Source: Bugulina stolonifera (taxonomy: Eukaryota > Bryozoa > Gymnolaemata > Cheilostomatida > Bugulidae). From it: DNA of 64,000 nucleotides. The stretch spans positions 4,721,504-4,785,503 of the forward strand of contig OW285191.1 in assembly GCA_935421135.1 (NCBI GenBank), read 5' to 3'. The notes under the pieces were generated by a model that saw only the letters and a program-made list of their open reading frames with translations, was not told the origin of the DNA and did no database searches. The position numbers were made by a program, and so were the translations under genes. This document shows, one piece after another, positions 12,523 to 23,119 of this stretch; the stretch's first letter is position 1; every line of letters starts with the position of its first letter.

Positions 12523-12744
12523 CTAATGACATTGATCTATTGAATCGATATTACCACATATATTTTTGTCTAAATATTGTAGCATTGCAGGTACACAGTC
12601 TATACAATTATAATAGAAGGTATCATTGACATACCAATCAATACCAGCTAGACCACTGCAAAAGAGATCATAACAAATTGGACCTTTGCCAGCTAGGCAC
12701 CCTACAAACTGGAATCCTTGGACAAACTGCTTGCATACATGCAT
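12523..12744 (-). CDS. Cysteine-rich small open frame, 73 codons (U1)
   Basis: The frame starts ATGCATGTATGC and encodes a short product with spaced cysteines (MHVCKQF, GCLAGKGPICYDLFC, NCIDC, NICGN, QCH-stop). U2 keeps the whole frame at 37582-37803 with two residue changes (K to N, F to I). U3 has an in-frame TAG and a 2-nt deletion, so it is broken there. There is no signal peptide, so as a stand-alone gene it would not be an obvious secreted peptide. It could equally be an exon reached through an acceptor just upstream (GCAAGCAG/TTTG). I recognise no family. Confidence 0.3.
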   Translation of the reverse strand: MHVCKQFVQGFQFVGCLAGKGPICYDLFCSGLAGIDWYVNDTFYYNCIDCVPAMLQYLDKNICGNIDSIDQCH

Positions 12745-13546
12745 TGAATTCTGAGCTAGATCAGCATTTTATCATTTTGTGGTGGAATATGGTTAGATAA
12801 ACAGCATTTTATACAATTGCATCAGAAAGTCCACAGAAAATGGCAAATGTTAGGACCAGTGTTCCAAGTGTGGTTATACGGGAGTATACGGCGTGTATCC
12901 ACCTCAATTTTAGTGAGTACACGGCCAGCAGGCGTGTGAGGACTAGCGGTGGAAATATTTAGGCTTCTTTCAATAGCAGTATTGAGCTAATTTGCTTTCA
13001 TTCACAGCCCATTAGTGCATTAAATAGTCCGCTAGTTGTTTTAATAAAGGTATAGCACCTTTACCGACTGCAATCAGTCAGTCCGCTGCCTCACTTGAAA
13101 CATTGAGAGGTCGTTAACCTAATCAATTTAAAATTTGAATAAAATTGGTTTCTAAAGTAGTTTCCATTTTGATATTAATAGGTTTTACAAAATATCACAT
13201 GAGAAACAGGTGATAATACATGTATGTGTGGCAAACATTTTTATATTAGCAAGTCCCAAGTATTACTGTTTATCCACAAATACATGTATATAACATTTCA
13301 GATATTTACAGGAAAAAAGGGAGACAAATGATAATTTCTCAAACATTTTCTGCATACACCGTGTGCCCACCTCATTTGTTCCACTTCGAACACTGGTTAG
13401 GACAGTTGAAAATATTTCAATACACGATATCTTTAAAACACTCAACTACCTTCTCAATAATTTATGTACCATGTATCTCTACCTCATTAGACTATGTTGA
13501 TCATTGGGTTAGACACGTAAAGAACACTAAATAGCTTGTATTAGTC

Positions 13547-13841
13547 GGTAAAGGGACATTTCGAAAAAGACACTTTGAAACAGGACGTTTCACAACTGGA
13601 CAGTTAGAAACAGGACAGTTCGAAACTGTGTAGATTACATTTAAAAGAACACAACTTGCAGAAAATTAATGTTGATTAATTCATTTAATTAATCAAATAA
13701 AAAAAATAATATTACAAATAAAAATTAGTTGAAATCTGGTGGTTGGGGTTTGGGGTTAGGCGTTTCGAACTGTCTGGTGTTGAACTGTCCACTTTCGAAA
13801 CGTCCTGTTTCGAACTGTCTTTTTCGAACAGTCGCACATTC
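13547..13841. mobile_element. 295-bp MITE rich in TTCGAAA with 9-bp target duplication (U1 only)
   Basis: It is flanked by GTATTAGTC at 13538-13546 and 13842-13850; U2 (near 38598) has a single GTATTAGTC and no insert. The ends are imperfect inverted repeats of about 80 bp built from TTCGAAA-type motifs (CATTTCGAAAAAGACA at the left, TGTCTTTTTCGAACAGTCG at the right). A 9-bp duplication is typical of Mutator-like elements, so a non-autonomous MULE is the likely class. There is no coding sequence. Confidence 0.75.
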
Positions 13842-14037
13842 GTATTAGTCAGTAACATTAATTTCTTATTTTTCTAATTAAACACCCGTGTATTCCTATT
13901 TCTCCATTGATATAGTCTTGGGTATCTTAGTGTAATATCTTTTGTAAGGCCTAGAGCTGACCTCGGTAGTTGTTAAATATTGTCTAAACTTGACCTTTTA
14001 CCTAATATTATTGTTTCCACCCGACTGACTGTTCAGG

Positions 14038-14297
14038 ATGGTAAAGGGACATTTCGAAAATGTCCGTTGATATACAACCATTACAAAACTGTGTAGATTA
14101 CATTTACAAGAACACAACTCACAGATAATGGATTATTTTTAGTGTTCTACAAGTTAGTAGTGGTACAAACAAAAAGTATAATATTGCAAGTAAAATTAGT
14201 TGAAAGCTGGGGGTTGGGGTTTCTAAATGGTTGTTTTCCAAACCATCATTTTTGGAGCGTCCTGCTTCTAATTGGTAGTTTCGAACAGTCGAGAATT
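14038..14297. mobile_element. Older TTCGAAA MITE relative, present in U1-U3
   Basis: It begins GGTAAAGGGACATTTCGAAAA, like the 13547 element, and ends near TTTCGAACAGTCGAGAA. The middle is related (GTGTAGATTACATTTACAAGAACACAACT). The same decayed copy is in U2 (about 38794-39050) and U3 (about 52916-53173), so it inserted before the units were duplicated. Confidence 0.55.
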
Positions 14298-14629
14298 TGT
14301 TGAGAACTGACCCCCTGTGTATCAGCCCCTTGGGTGCCTAGATTTATGTCCTGCTTGTCCCTCCCGATGTCTCCTTGGGCTCGTAATATTATAAGGACCA
14401 ATAGATATTTGAATGGAGTAATTGGCACACAAATACACTCTTATTATACTGTTCCCTTGATTAACTTGATTCATTGTAACATTTAACAGCATTAATTTGT
14501 GTGTAATTTGTGTAATATCTGACACCTCAGAAATTCTAACCTCAACACAGATATACCATACTGCCTCAAGTTTAAAGGTGGGTATACGGTGTGTATAATA
14601 TGTATAATATGTATAATTTGACCTTTTTC

Positions 14630-15225
14630 CTAACAAATGGCCCACTTGCAAATTTTGGTGGCCCATTTTAGTCTTGTGCAAAAATCCGCATGTTTAGCAT
14701 TTTACTTTGGTGCAATAAACAAGTTGGATTTACAACAGAAACCAAGCATCATAGAACTCTGCACCATGCAACATACATTGAAGGGTTCTCAAGCTTTGGA
14801 AGGTTCTAAAAGGGACTTGCATAAGCTACTGAGGATTTCCTTTACACACTTAGAGTCAAATTATGAGGCTATTACGATTAGTAAAACAGAGGTTCACCAG
14901 TCACATTTACGCATGCATGCATCCGTGTCTCTGAGCATGGATATACATGCACTTATAATACTTTCTAAGTAGTTACGTAATAAGATAGAAAGAGGTTTTG
15001 TCTGTAACTTTTTTAAACACTAGCGAACCAAATTACATTTTAATCCTGGTGTATTAACTCTTATTGTTTGTTCTGTGTGGAATATACATGCAATATTAAA
15101 AATGTCAACAACTTAATTTTATGTCCACCTATATTAAACTGCAACAAGTAGATAGTGGCCTACCTTAAGTATGAGAATTATATATTTGGCCCACTTCAAA
15201 TACATTTGGCTAGCCCTGTTCTAGT
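14630..15225. mobile_element. Possible hAT-like non-autonomous remnant (U1)
   Basis: The right end, read on the minus strand, begins CAGGGCTAGCCAAATG. The left end in U2 has CTGTGGGCCACAAATG, a loose inverted match. CAGGG-type ends are common in hAT elements. No target duplication was resolved. A 111-codon plus-strand frame inside (14637-14972) is also open in U3 but has stops in U2. I do not recognise it, and it may be a transposon fragment. Confidence 0.3.
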
Positions 15226-15388
15226 TGATGGTAACATGATGCATAACCCAGCGCACAACACCTCCAAAATATTATATAAAGTTACTCAGTAGTAAGACCT
15301 AGGCGCTAGTTGTTATATTGAGCATATCAAAATAATTCCATATGAGGTGTCCTTATAATAATATATATAAATACACCTTCAAGGGTTT

Positions 15389-15800
15389 CTACTTGAAAAT
15401 AGACTTAGAGGCTACGTAACCTGCTGGTGAGACATCAATCAACTTTGGAGGGTGGTACTTGCTGGCACCCTCTGATACTAATAATATAGATAAAACATGT
15501 TATTATATCATATATTTTTAAAACCATAGAGTATTACAACTTACCAAGTAGACTTGTACTGTAGTTGATAGTGGAACAGAGTGTTACAGATAGAGGGGGT
15601 AGTTGATGGAGTTTTATACAGTCTATGTATGAGTCATCAGTCAGCACATCTGTAGAAATATAATAATTAATAAATACACATTGATATAATAATAGTGAAT
15701 AATGTAGTTATACATGTACTTATATATCTCACAGAGTTATATACAATAATACAGTAGCATCACATGACTTACCTAAATAATCTTTATTCTCTACTGACAT
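15389..15800 (-). CDS. Three small exons: exon D of the propeller gene or a 73-residue product (U1)
   Basis: Exon D is 15545-15649 (105 nt, acceptor TTCTACAG, donor TTG/GTAAGT). It encodes a segment with KLHQLPPLSVTLCSTINYST and stays open in all three units. Splicing D to 9932 keeps the frame (SLLG then TMRLGLHDD). D can also join a local exon at 15389-15477 (acceptor ATTATTAG), which encodes SEGASKYHPPKLIDVSPAG and ends in TAG. In U1 only, a short exon 15773-15800 supplies an ATG (MSVENKDYL) in the right phase, giving a complete 73-residue protein. U2 and U3 have ATA at that place plus stops, so this start may be accidental. The function is unknown; alternative last exons are possible. Confidence 0.5.
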
Positions 15801-18458
15801 TTATGTATATTCTGAGACTGGAGAATATGGAATATGTTCTGTATGTGTAACACAAATACACAAGTGTGTAGTAGGCTACTGATGTAATGTATATGTATGT
15901 GTACATATTATATCATATAATCTATAATATAGCCTTAGGTTTATAACAGCTAACATGTTAGAATTGTTGAAAGAATAGGTTGGTTATTGAGTGGTGGAGT
16001 GGAACTTAGGCTAAGTTTTACAAGGAATTTATACTGTGTCTGTCAATTATCAAACCCAGGCTAGTGTAAACATCAGATACGTAATGACATTGTACTGTGC
16101 CCTAGACTGCAGCCAGTAAGGTACATGTACAGTACATGTACGTATGTCGAGTATACAGTATGTCAATCTGTTTGTACATACTGCCCTCTCATGGGAAAAT
16201 GCCCCAAGTGCATTCAGCATTATTTTCAGTAATTGATTGTTATAATCTTCTTGTTAGCCAACCTTCCAACATGTTTTTTAAGTTCTGCCAACATGCTTAA
16301 TTACTTTATATTGTTACAAAACTGAGCTATGAGTCACATAGGGTATTTTACCTTTAGCAAAAACATTGGTGCTGTAGTTGGGCATTTTGCCAAATAATAA
16401 ACAGCAAAATAAGGTGAAATTCTAGTTATTTTTAACATCTTCATGTTTAACGCTTGTTAGACGTTCTAAAAATGTAAAAATGTCTGCTTTGGAAATCTTG
16501 CCACTCAGGGCATTGTTCCGTGAGAGCAGCATAGGTCACACAATGTTTATATGAAGGTTTGACCTATAAATATTTACAGCATAAGTTCGATTTGGTGGCA
16601 TCAACATTTCAAGACACTCCTCTCAGTAGTGATAGGATGCCAGCATGGTATAGCTAGAGTTGTGTCACCTTTGTTAGGTATATGTCGTGTTTTAGGTGGT
16701 TTATTAATGACCATTTACTATCTATCCATTTACTACCCAATCCTATCCATTTCTATCCACTGCAAAACATACAATAGTTCTTTATTTATGTAGTTGGAGA
16801 GACTAAGCTTGCATAGCAGTAATAAACTTAATAGCTCCATAGCACATTATAGCCTATTAACATTGTATGTACAAGCTGCCAGCTAGGTAGTCAGCTTACT
16901 TATCCATAACAGTGTTATACATATTATTCAATTAATATAATTATATACATTTGTATATATTATATTAATTCAATGATAACAATTAACAGCCATACACAAT
17001 AAAAATAACAGTTGTATGATAAATATAATAATAAGGAGACATTATAAAAGTTTGTCATCTACATTAGTCTAGTGTTAACAGAATGTGTAACAGTAATAAT
17101 TAATTGAATATTGTAGATGAAAGAGATGACAATTCCAAGTTAGTGATGACTTTTCATAGCAGCAAAAGTTCTTGGTAGAAATGTCTTCAATCAGCTGAGC
17201 AAGCCTTGATCAATCACATTGAGCTCTACACAGAGATCTGTAGTTACATGTACCTCTACAGTCCAATAATTGTTTCCTGACTGGAGAGATTATGGTAATA
17301 AAAATACATATTATGCAATCTAATAACAGCATTATTCTATTATTCATAAAAAAAAAGTACCATGACTTCTCAGTATTATATAGAGAATAGAATTTAACTA
17401 CTGTGTTCAGTGTTATTCTCAAACATCTTCAGGACAAACAAAGAAATAACAGCAATATAATTATACTCACTCATACTGTAATTTAATCATGTTTGCTTAT
17501 TTGAAAACTGTAAATGCTTTTTATCAAAGGAATGCAATGATAATACAGATGGAGTAAAAACTTTGATACTAAATGGTGCTCATCACTGACAGTATAGACA
17601 CATACAGTAAATTCAGTATCTTTATTTCTAACACTTATGGTGTATCACTGCTTATATCACAGCATCGATGGGACTCAGTGAAGTGTGAGTGAACAGTTCC
17701 CACTATAAATATGGTTGCTAGCCTCAGTTGATTGTAAGAGAATTAAAAGTCAAACTGAACAACATGCAATGGTAAGTCTAGTTGAAGGAGGTTGTCAAGT
17801 GTAGAAACTTAGGCTAACTATTACAATGAAGTGTTACTGTAACTAACAAACCAAAATTAAAATAATGTACATGTACATATTTTGCGAATGTCAACAACGT
17901 TATGAAAATGTACTGAGCTTGATGATTGCAGTGGAGAAATATGTTGGGGTATATGTTTGCATTTCACACTAAGCACCGTATATGTACTGTTATACGTGTA
18001 TATATGAGTAATGGTGGAATCTGTTGATCTAGTTAATGATGAATGGAATGAATGTATATGATTTTACAGCATCAAGTTTGATTAACTGGTATCAACTGTC
18101 CCAAGATGCTTCACTCAATAGTGATTGGTCATTAGCATAATACAGTTGGAGTTGTCTGTCCTTCACTGCATATAGCAACGTATAATACAATAAACAGCCA
18201 TGACAGTAAAATAATAATAACAGTTATACATATAATGAGACATTAGAAAAAAATTGTTGCCTAGAACACTGATCTAGTGGGTATAAATCAGTGTTAATAT
18301 AGCAGGATTAATTAGTAACAGTAATAATATTACTAGCTGAACAATAGTAAATAAAGATGACAACTCTCAGATGGTGATGGCATTTCATAGCAGGTGAGGT
18401 TCATAATAGAATTAGCTTGGCCAACCACGTTGAGCTTTACATCTAGACTTGCAATTAC
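15801..18458. other. Intron-like non-coding sequence (U1)
   Basis: No additional exon is supported. Two segments, around 17150-17560 and 18090-18450, resemble each other (TTTCATAGCAG, a CACATTGAGCTCTAC-type motif, TGTAGTTACATGTAC against TTGCAATTACCTG), so part of the unit arose by an internal duplication. The same arrangement is seen in U2 and U3. Confidence 0.4.
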
Positions 18459-18525
18459 CTGCAGTGCGTAAATTGATACCCGATGAGAGAGATTGAGATG
18501 GTGGAAGTCCGCTCTTCTGTTTTCT
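18459..18525 (-). CDS. Candidate exon C of the propeller gene (U1)
   Basis: This 67-nt exon lies between acceptor ATGCAG and donor GCAG/GTAATT and encodes RKQKSGLPPSQSLSSGINL followed by RTA. It starts in phase 0 and ends in phase 1, as exon D requires. The U2 (44223-44289) and U3 (60962-61028) versions have the same length and splice sites, with substitutions only (PPPQSLSLGNNLRTE). All three frames are open in U1, so frame choice rests on phase and on the join to exon B. Role unknown; it would be a basic, proline-containing linker. Confidence 0.4.
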
Positions 18526-18620
18526 CTGCATGTAAATTATATGGAAACAATTAATAATATAAACAGATGCAATCATGTATAATAATCATGTATTGCATAA
18601 GTTTAACATGGCTGTCTTAT

Positions 18621-18667
18621 CCTGTGCTTCCTATGTTTTCTCCTCCTCTTTCTCCCTCTTGGCTTAT
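18621..18667 (-). pseudogene. Candidate exon B, splice sites lost (U1)
   Basis: The homologous exon in U2 encodes KPRGRKRRRKHRKHR, which continues into RKQK of exon C. In U1 the donor GTAAG has become ATAAG, and the acceptor TCTAG is altered to TCTAT. If the model is right, the U1 transcript cannot include this exon normally. Confidence 0.3.
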
Positions 18668-19161
18668 ATAGAACAAAGGAAGGTACAAAATAGGACTGCA
18701 AGTTTATTTAGATATGCACAGTGTTTAATATATCCGATCCATCTAGTCAATTACGTATATAACAGCTGACAATCAATGTGAAAAGTGTCACGTGGAACGT
18801 GTCATTTTAATTTCCAATAAATCTGTGAGTAAATTCACTCACTTCCACCAAAAGCTCAACCTGCAAATATACTGATAGTCTGTCTCTAGGAATTAAAATG
18901 TACATTGTGTGTACATTAATTTGATTGGATCATTATATTCTGAGATAGCGTATTAAGCCAAATACTAAGTTAATTTCCAGGGCAACGTATGTTTTGTATG
19001 GTCAGTTACATGTAGCACTCTCAGAACTATATAGTAGTACTAGGTTGTCCTCGGGCTCATAGTCCTACAGTTATGTAGTTCTACAGTATATATATAGTTC
19101 AGTGTATGTATGCCTTTAGATTATGTGCTATCCACAGCCAAACTTTACAATATTCACTCAC

Positions 19162-19218
19162 CACAGGATATTCTGCATCTGAAGCCGCAGCGTCCAACTA
19201 ACTTCTGTCTATTCCTAT
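19162..19218 (-). CDS. Candidate exon A2 of the propeller gene (U1)
   Basis: A 57-nt exon lies between acceptor ATTCAG and a strong donor CTGTG/GTGAGT. It encodes RNRQKLVGRCGFRCRISC in phase 1 to phase 1, so it can join exon B (G plus AC makes an Asp codon). U3 has the same exon at 61650-61706 with RNRRKLVGRCTFRCKISC and the same splice sites. U2 lost the region in a deletion. The role of the three cysteines is unknown. Exons further upstream were not identified. Confidence 0.35.
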
Positions 19219-19424
19219 CTGAATCGTCAGTAGTCAAACCAAGTTAGGAAACTAGACAGTAGAATGAATACTACTGCTAGTATGATGATGAGGTAGAAGA
19301 AAGGTGATGAAGTGTTGAATCCTTTGGAGTTGTGTGACTCGTGTAAGCCTTCTGTTCTCATCTTGTAACACAACTAAAGAATTCAGTCACTAAAAGTTAT
19401 TCATTGAAAGTACCCCAGGCTACT

Positions 19425-20149
19425 GTATAGCTATAGCAAAGAGAGTAAAAGGAAAGAGGGATCACTCCGGCCAAAACTGTCTCCCTCCCGCCTCCAAACG
19501 GGGTACGGATTGAGTAAGGAGTTGTACTACCTTGTGTACAAAACCGATGTGATGATTGGTGTTCCACGGACCAATCATACGCGTTTCCTTACAACGGGCT
19601 CATATAAACCCTCTATTTATATTGACGAGATATTAATACAGAATCCTAAATATATCAATCGTTAAGCTGCCATTACAGTCAAACAGCTATCCACAATATC
19701 AGTAGGCAAATGGCGTGAAAGTGTATCACGGAACGTCGGTACCACCAAATTGGGTGCATTTTTGGTGAGACAGAGTACACATATACAGTGATGGTGTATG
19801 CAGTATTGGGTTACTGGCTTAGTAGCTTTAGGCTATGTTTAAATCCTTGCTATTTTAACTACTAAAGCCATTCTGTGAACTGATCCTTTTATTCCTGTAC
19901 AGTGTGTTTCTTTGCAAGATTGATTATATTATTACATTGCATATTCTTAAAACAGGAGGCCAATAAGATAATTTAACTATTACTATAAATTTAATGTTTC
20001 CTTTGTGATTTACCAGGTTTAATATAACCTACTGTCTGTAGGTCTCTTAACCAAACAATAAATTATTATGCTGTCTTACTAATGTCATGTAACTTAATTT
20101 ATTGTTTTAGTTTTCACGGTGCTTGATATAATAAAATAGAGTATCAGTT
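19425..20149. other. U1-specific insertion of unknown nature
   Basis: From about 19435 U1 departs from U3, which instead continues with about 170 bp of unit sequence (61910-62080). The inserted DNA has a moderately GC-rich part near 19470-19600 with CCAATCA and CATATAAACC motifs. I found no long open frame, terminal repeat or target duplication. It precedes an old LTR and may be part of the same compound insertion. Confidence 0.35.
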
Positions 20150-20824
20150 GAACCTGGGGCATTTCAAAGAATATGCAATACAGTGCTAGGCCTTCTCATT
20201 ACATGAAAGATTAACAGGTACTAGTAGTCAAAGAACTACCAAAGACGACCCATGTGATCCCGAGTTACGCTTGTTTACTATACTGAGAAAGAAAGTGATC
20301 CGACCTAGTAGGCAGTTCGTGTTGCAAGGTCGAGGACCTTAACAACTGGAATGACCTATCTACGAAGTGAAAGCCTCTATATATAAGTATAGAAGTGTCT
20401 TTATTGAGATCCAAGCATGAACTGAGACAACAAACATGAAAACAATATCCTTGATATAGTGATAGAACTTCCGGAGGAAGTTCCGGTAAAAAGGACGACG
20501 TAGTGTCGCAAAAAGACGACGTAGGGTCATCTGGAAATTGCGCAACAACATGGTGGCCGGAAGCCCGATGGCCGACCCAAAATAGGTCGGGTTTGACAAA
20601 AGATGCTTAAAATCATCTAGATCATATGCAAAATCAATATCAAGTATTTCTGAGAGGTCTGGCCTCTTTACATGGGTATAAAAGGCAGTATAATGACTCA
20701 GTAATGCTATATACAGGTATAAGGGTAACATCCAGCTACACACACAATGAATACAAGCAGATATACACAAGGATAAGTATATAGTTAGTGCCAGGTAGTC
20801 GGGAGGCTGTACGTGACTATTACA
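20150..20824 (-). mobile_element. Diverged solo LTR in U1
   Basis: Shared blocks with the U2 and U3 LTRs include GATCCGACCTAGTAGGCAGT, a GTGTCTTTATTGA polyadenylation region (AATAAAGACAC on the minus strand), a GGCCGACCCAAAATAGGTCG block and CATGGGTATAAAAGGCA. The right end is ATTACA at 20824. The left end was not resolved. It is clearly older than the U2 and U3 copies. The 157-codon minus-strand frame across it is not a gene. Confidence 0.6.
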
Positions 20825-21357
20825 AAATAACACTGTGTTATCAGATGCTCATTAATACATTTTGGACACTGTTGGTAGCAAAATGGTGACTCAAATTGAT
20901 TCAAAAACAACAAAGGTCCTACACAACATGAAAGTCGCTGCTCATAAGCAAAATAATGTTAATTGCATTTTTAAGCTTTCTGTTAATCCAATTGTTCTTC
21001 AAATTGGAGCAGCTCATTATTACAGTATATTCTGGCAGCTGAGTGTAACATCCCCAATCCAGATACAGTCTAGTAATAACTATATTTTCCTATCTCTAGG
21101 TCTTGTAAGTGAACAGCTGGCAGTGCCCAGCCGAATACATTTATCACTATTTTATAACAGTTAAAAACCGAACAGAATATTGTTTGGAGGAACCTGTTTA
21201 CAATAGATCATAGCTTCTTAAATAGTTTTTTTCCAATTGGTTCCGTTTTTTGGCAAAATAATTATGCGCTAGTATTGATACAGTTGCTATTAAATGGAAG
21301 ATGTATAATAATTAATTATACATCAGATAAGCGAGACAACTGGCCATCCTGGAGGTC
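20825..21357. other. Unit sequence before the 11-bp array, no gene
   Basis: This is conserved with U3 at 62085-62617 and partly with U0 at 4610-5650. The small open frames are not conserved. No exon is supported. Confidence 0.4.
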
Positions 21358-22561
21358 GTAATAAATAAGTAATAAATAAGTAATAAATAAGTAATAAATA
21401 AGAAATAAATAAGTAATAAATAAGTAATAAATAAGTAATAAATAAGTAATAAATAAGTAATAAATAAGTAATAAATAAGTAATAAATAAGTAATAAATAA
21501 GTAATAAATAAGTAATAAATAAGTAATGAATAAGTAATAAATAAGTAATAAATAAGTAATAAATAAGTAATAAATAAGTAATAAATAAGTAATAAATAAG
21601 TAATAAATAAGTAATGAATAAGTAATAAATAAGTAATAAATAAGTAATAAATAAGTAATAAATAAGTAATAAATAAGTAATAAATAAGAAATAAATAAGT
21701 AATAAATAAGTAATAAATAAGTAATAAATAAGTAATAAATAAGTAATAAATAAGTAATAAATAAGTAATAAATAAGTAATAAATAAGTAATAAATAAGTA
21801 ATAAATAAGTAATGAATAAGTAATAAATAAGTAATAAATAAGTAATAAATAAGTAATAAATAAGTAATAAATAAGAAATAAATAAGTAATAAATAAGTAA
21901 TAAATAAGTAATAAATAAGTAATAAATAAGTAATAAATAAGTAATAAATAAGTAATAAATAAGTAATAAATAAGTAATAAATAAGTAATAAATAAGTAAT
22001 GAATAAGTAATAAATAAGTAATAAATAAGTAATAAATAAGTAATAAATAAGTAATAAATAAGTAATAAATAAGTAATAAATAAGTAATAAATAAGTAATA
22101 AATAAGTAATGAATAAGTAATAAATAAGTAATAAATAAGTAATAAATAAGTAATAAATAAGTAATAAATAAGTAATAAATAAGTAATAAATAAGTAATGA
22201 ATAAGTAATAAATAAGTAATAAATAAGTAATAAATAAGTAATAAATAAGTAATAAATAAGTAATAAATAAGTAATAAATAAGAAATAAATAAGTAATAAA
22301 TAAGTAATAAATAAGTAATAAATAAGTAATAAATAAGTAATAAATAAGTAATAAATAAGTAATAAATAAGTAATAAATAAGTAATAAATAAGTAATAAAT
22401 AAGTAATGAATAAGTAATAAATAAGTAATAAATAAGTAATAAATAAGTAATAAATAAGTAATAAATAAGTAATAAATAAGTAATAAATAAGTAATAAATA
22501 AGTAATAAATAAGTAATAAATAAGTAATAAATAAGTAATAAATAAGTAATAAATAAGTAAT
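21358..22561. repeat. 11-bp tandem repeat, about 109 units (U1)
   Basis: The unit is GTAATAAATAA. Variants GTAATGAATAA and GAAATAAATAA occur at exact multiples of 11 bp; for example the TGA variant is spaced 88, 198, 187, 110, 88 and 209 bp. Some 187-bp (17-unit) spacings recur, suggesting larger blocks were copied. Read on the minus strand it has no stop in at least two frames, which yields long artificial open frames of LLLIYYLFITY repeats; these are not proteins. U3 has about 55 units, U2 two and U0 none. Confidence 0.95.
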
Positions 22562-22953
22562 GGAGTGGTGGTGGGTGATTTTGTGAAAATAATAATATCC
22601 TTCTTCCTGCTGGTGTAGAGGAGGAATGACCACTGTGGTGGTTTCAAAGAACATATAAATTTGGTCAAAATGAGTCTAAATATTATATATTATGCTTTCT
22701 ATTCTCAAAATAAATCAAAGCATTGCAAATCTTTCTGGTATAAACTCGAAAGAAGAACAGCAGCTTAGACTGCTTACCTACATGTACAAAATTACTATGT
22801 CATTCGGTCACTCAGTCTAGAGGTGCCTTTGTCATTATTTACCTACGTATTTTACATGCATATCTTATCTACATCTCTTACGTACGGCTCCTTTACTTAC
22901 ATATACATGTTTTATCTTAGCTTATCTTATCTTATCTTATCAACATCTCTTAC
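22562..22953. other. Unit sequence after the array, no gene
   Basis: This is conserved in all units, starting TGGAGTGGTGGTGGGTGATT. Near 22870-22945 a short duplication of ACATCTCTTACxTACGGCTC and a CTTAT repeat is specific to U1. Confidence 0.4.
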
Positions 22954-23119
22954 CTACGGCTCTTTGAAGTATGTAGCGTGTACCACTTCCTTTTCACTGA
23001 GCACACGATTGGCTTCCAGAGATCTCATTCTCACTCTAGTTCTTGAGAGCAAGCGTGATAAAAATACTGAATTACTGTGTTTCTTTTTTGACCTGAGCAC
23101 AACTTCACACACGCAAGGA
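22954..23119 (-). CDS. Possible exon, 55 codons (U1)
   Basis: It is bounded by acceptor CTTGCAG and a conserved donor-like GTAG/GTAAGAG. The only open frame encodes a lysine/arginine-rich stretch (LRSKKKHSNSVFLSRLLSR) and reaches a TAG that coincides with the exon end, so it would be a last coding exon or chance. U3 (63686-63851) keeps the same frame and length. U2 has a 2-nt deletion that breaks it. I recognise no family. Confidence 0.25.

Noticed and set aside
14637..14972. 111-codon plus-strand frame as a host gene
   Set aside because: It is open in U1 and U3 but has stops in U2, lies within a probable transposon remnant, and has no recognisable domain.
19190..19360. Minus-strand frame with a membrane-like run (FFYLIIILAVVFILLSSFL)
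   Set aside because: It overlaps a pyrimidine-rich tract just before the exon A2 acceptor, which translates as hydrophobic residues. The upstream part has a stop in U3 and the phase does not fit exon A2.
20360..20833. 157-codon frame, and similar frames at 43480-43839, 58178-58438 and 58654-59073
   Set aside because: All lie within solo LTRs and follow their conserved blocks in either orientation.
21316..22668. Open frames of more than 440 codons across the 11-bp array
   Set aside because: They consist of the 11-bp unit read in three phases (LLLIYYLFITY repeats) and follow array length in U1 and U3. They have no codon or residue pattern of a real protein.
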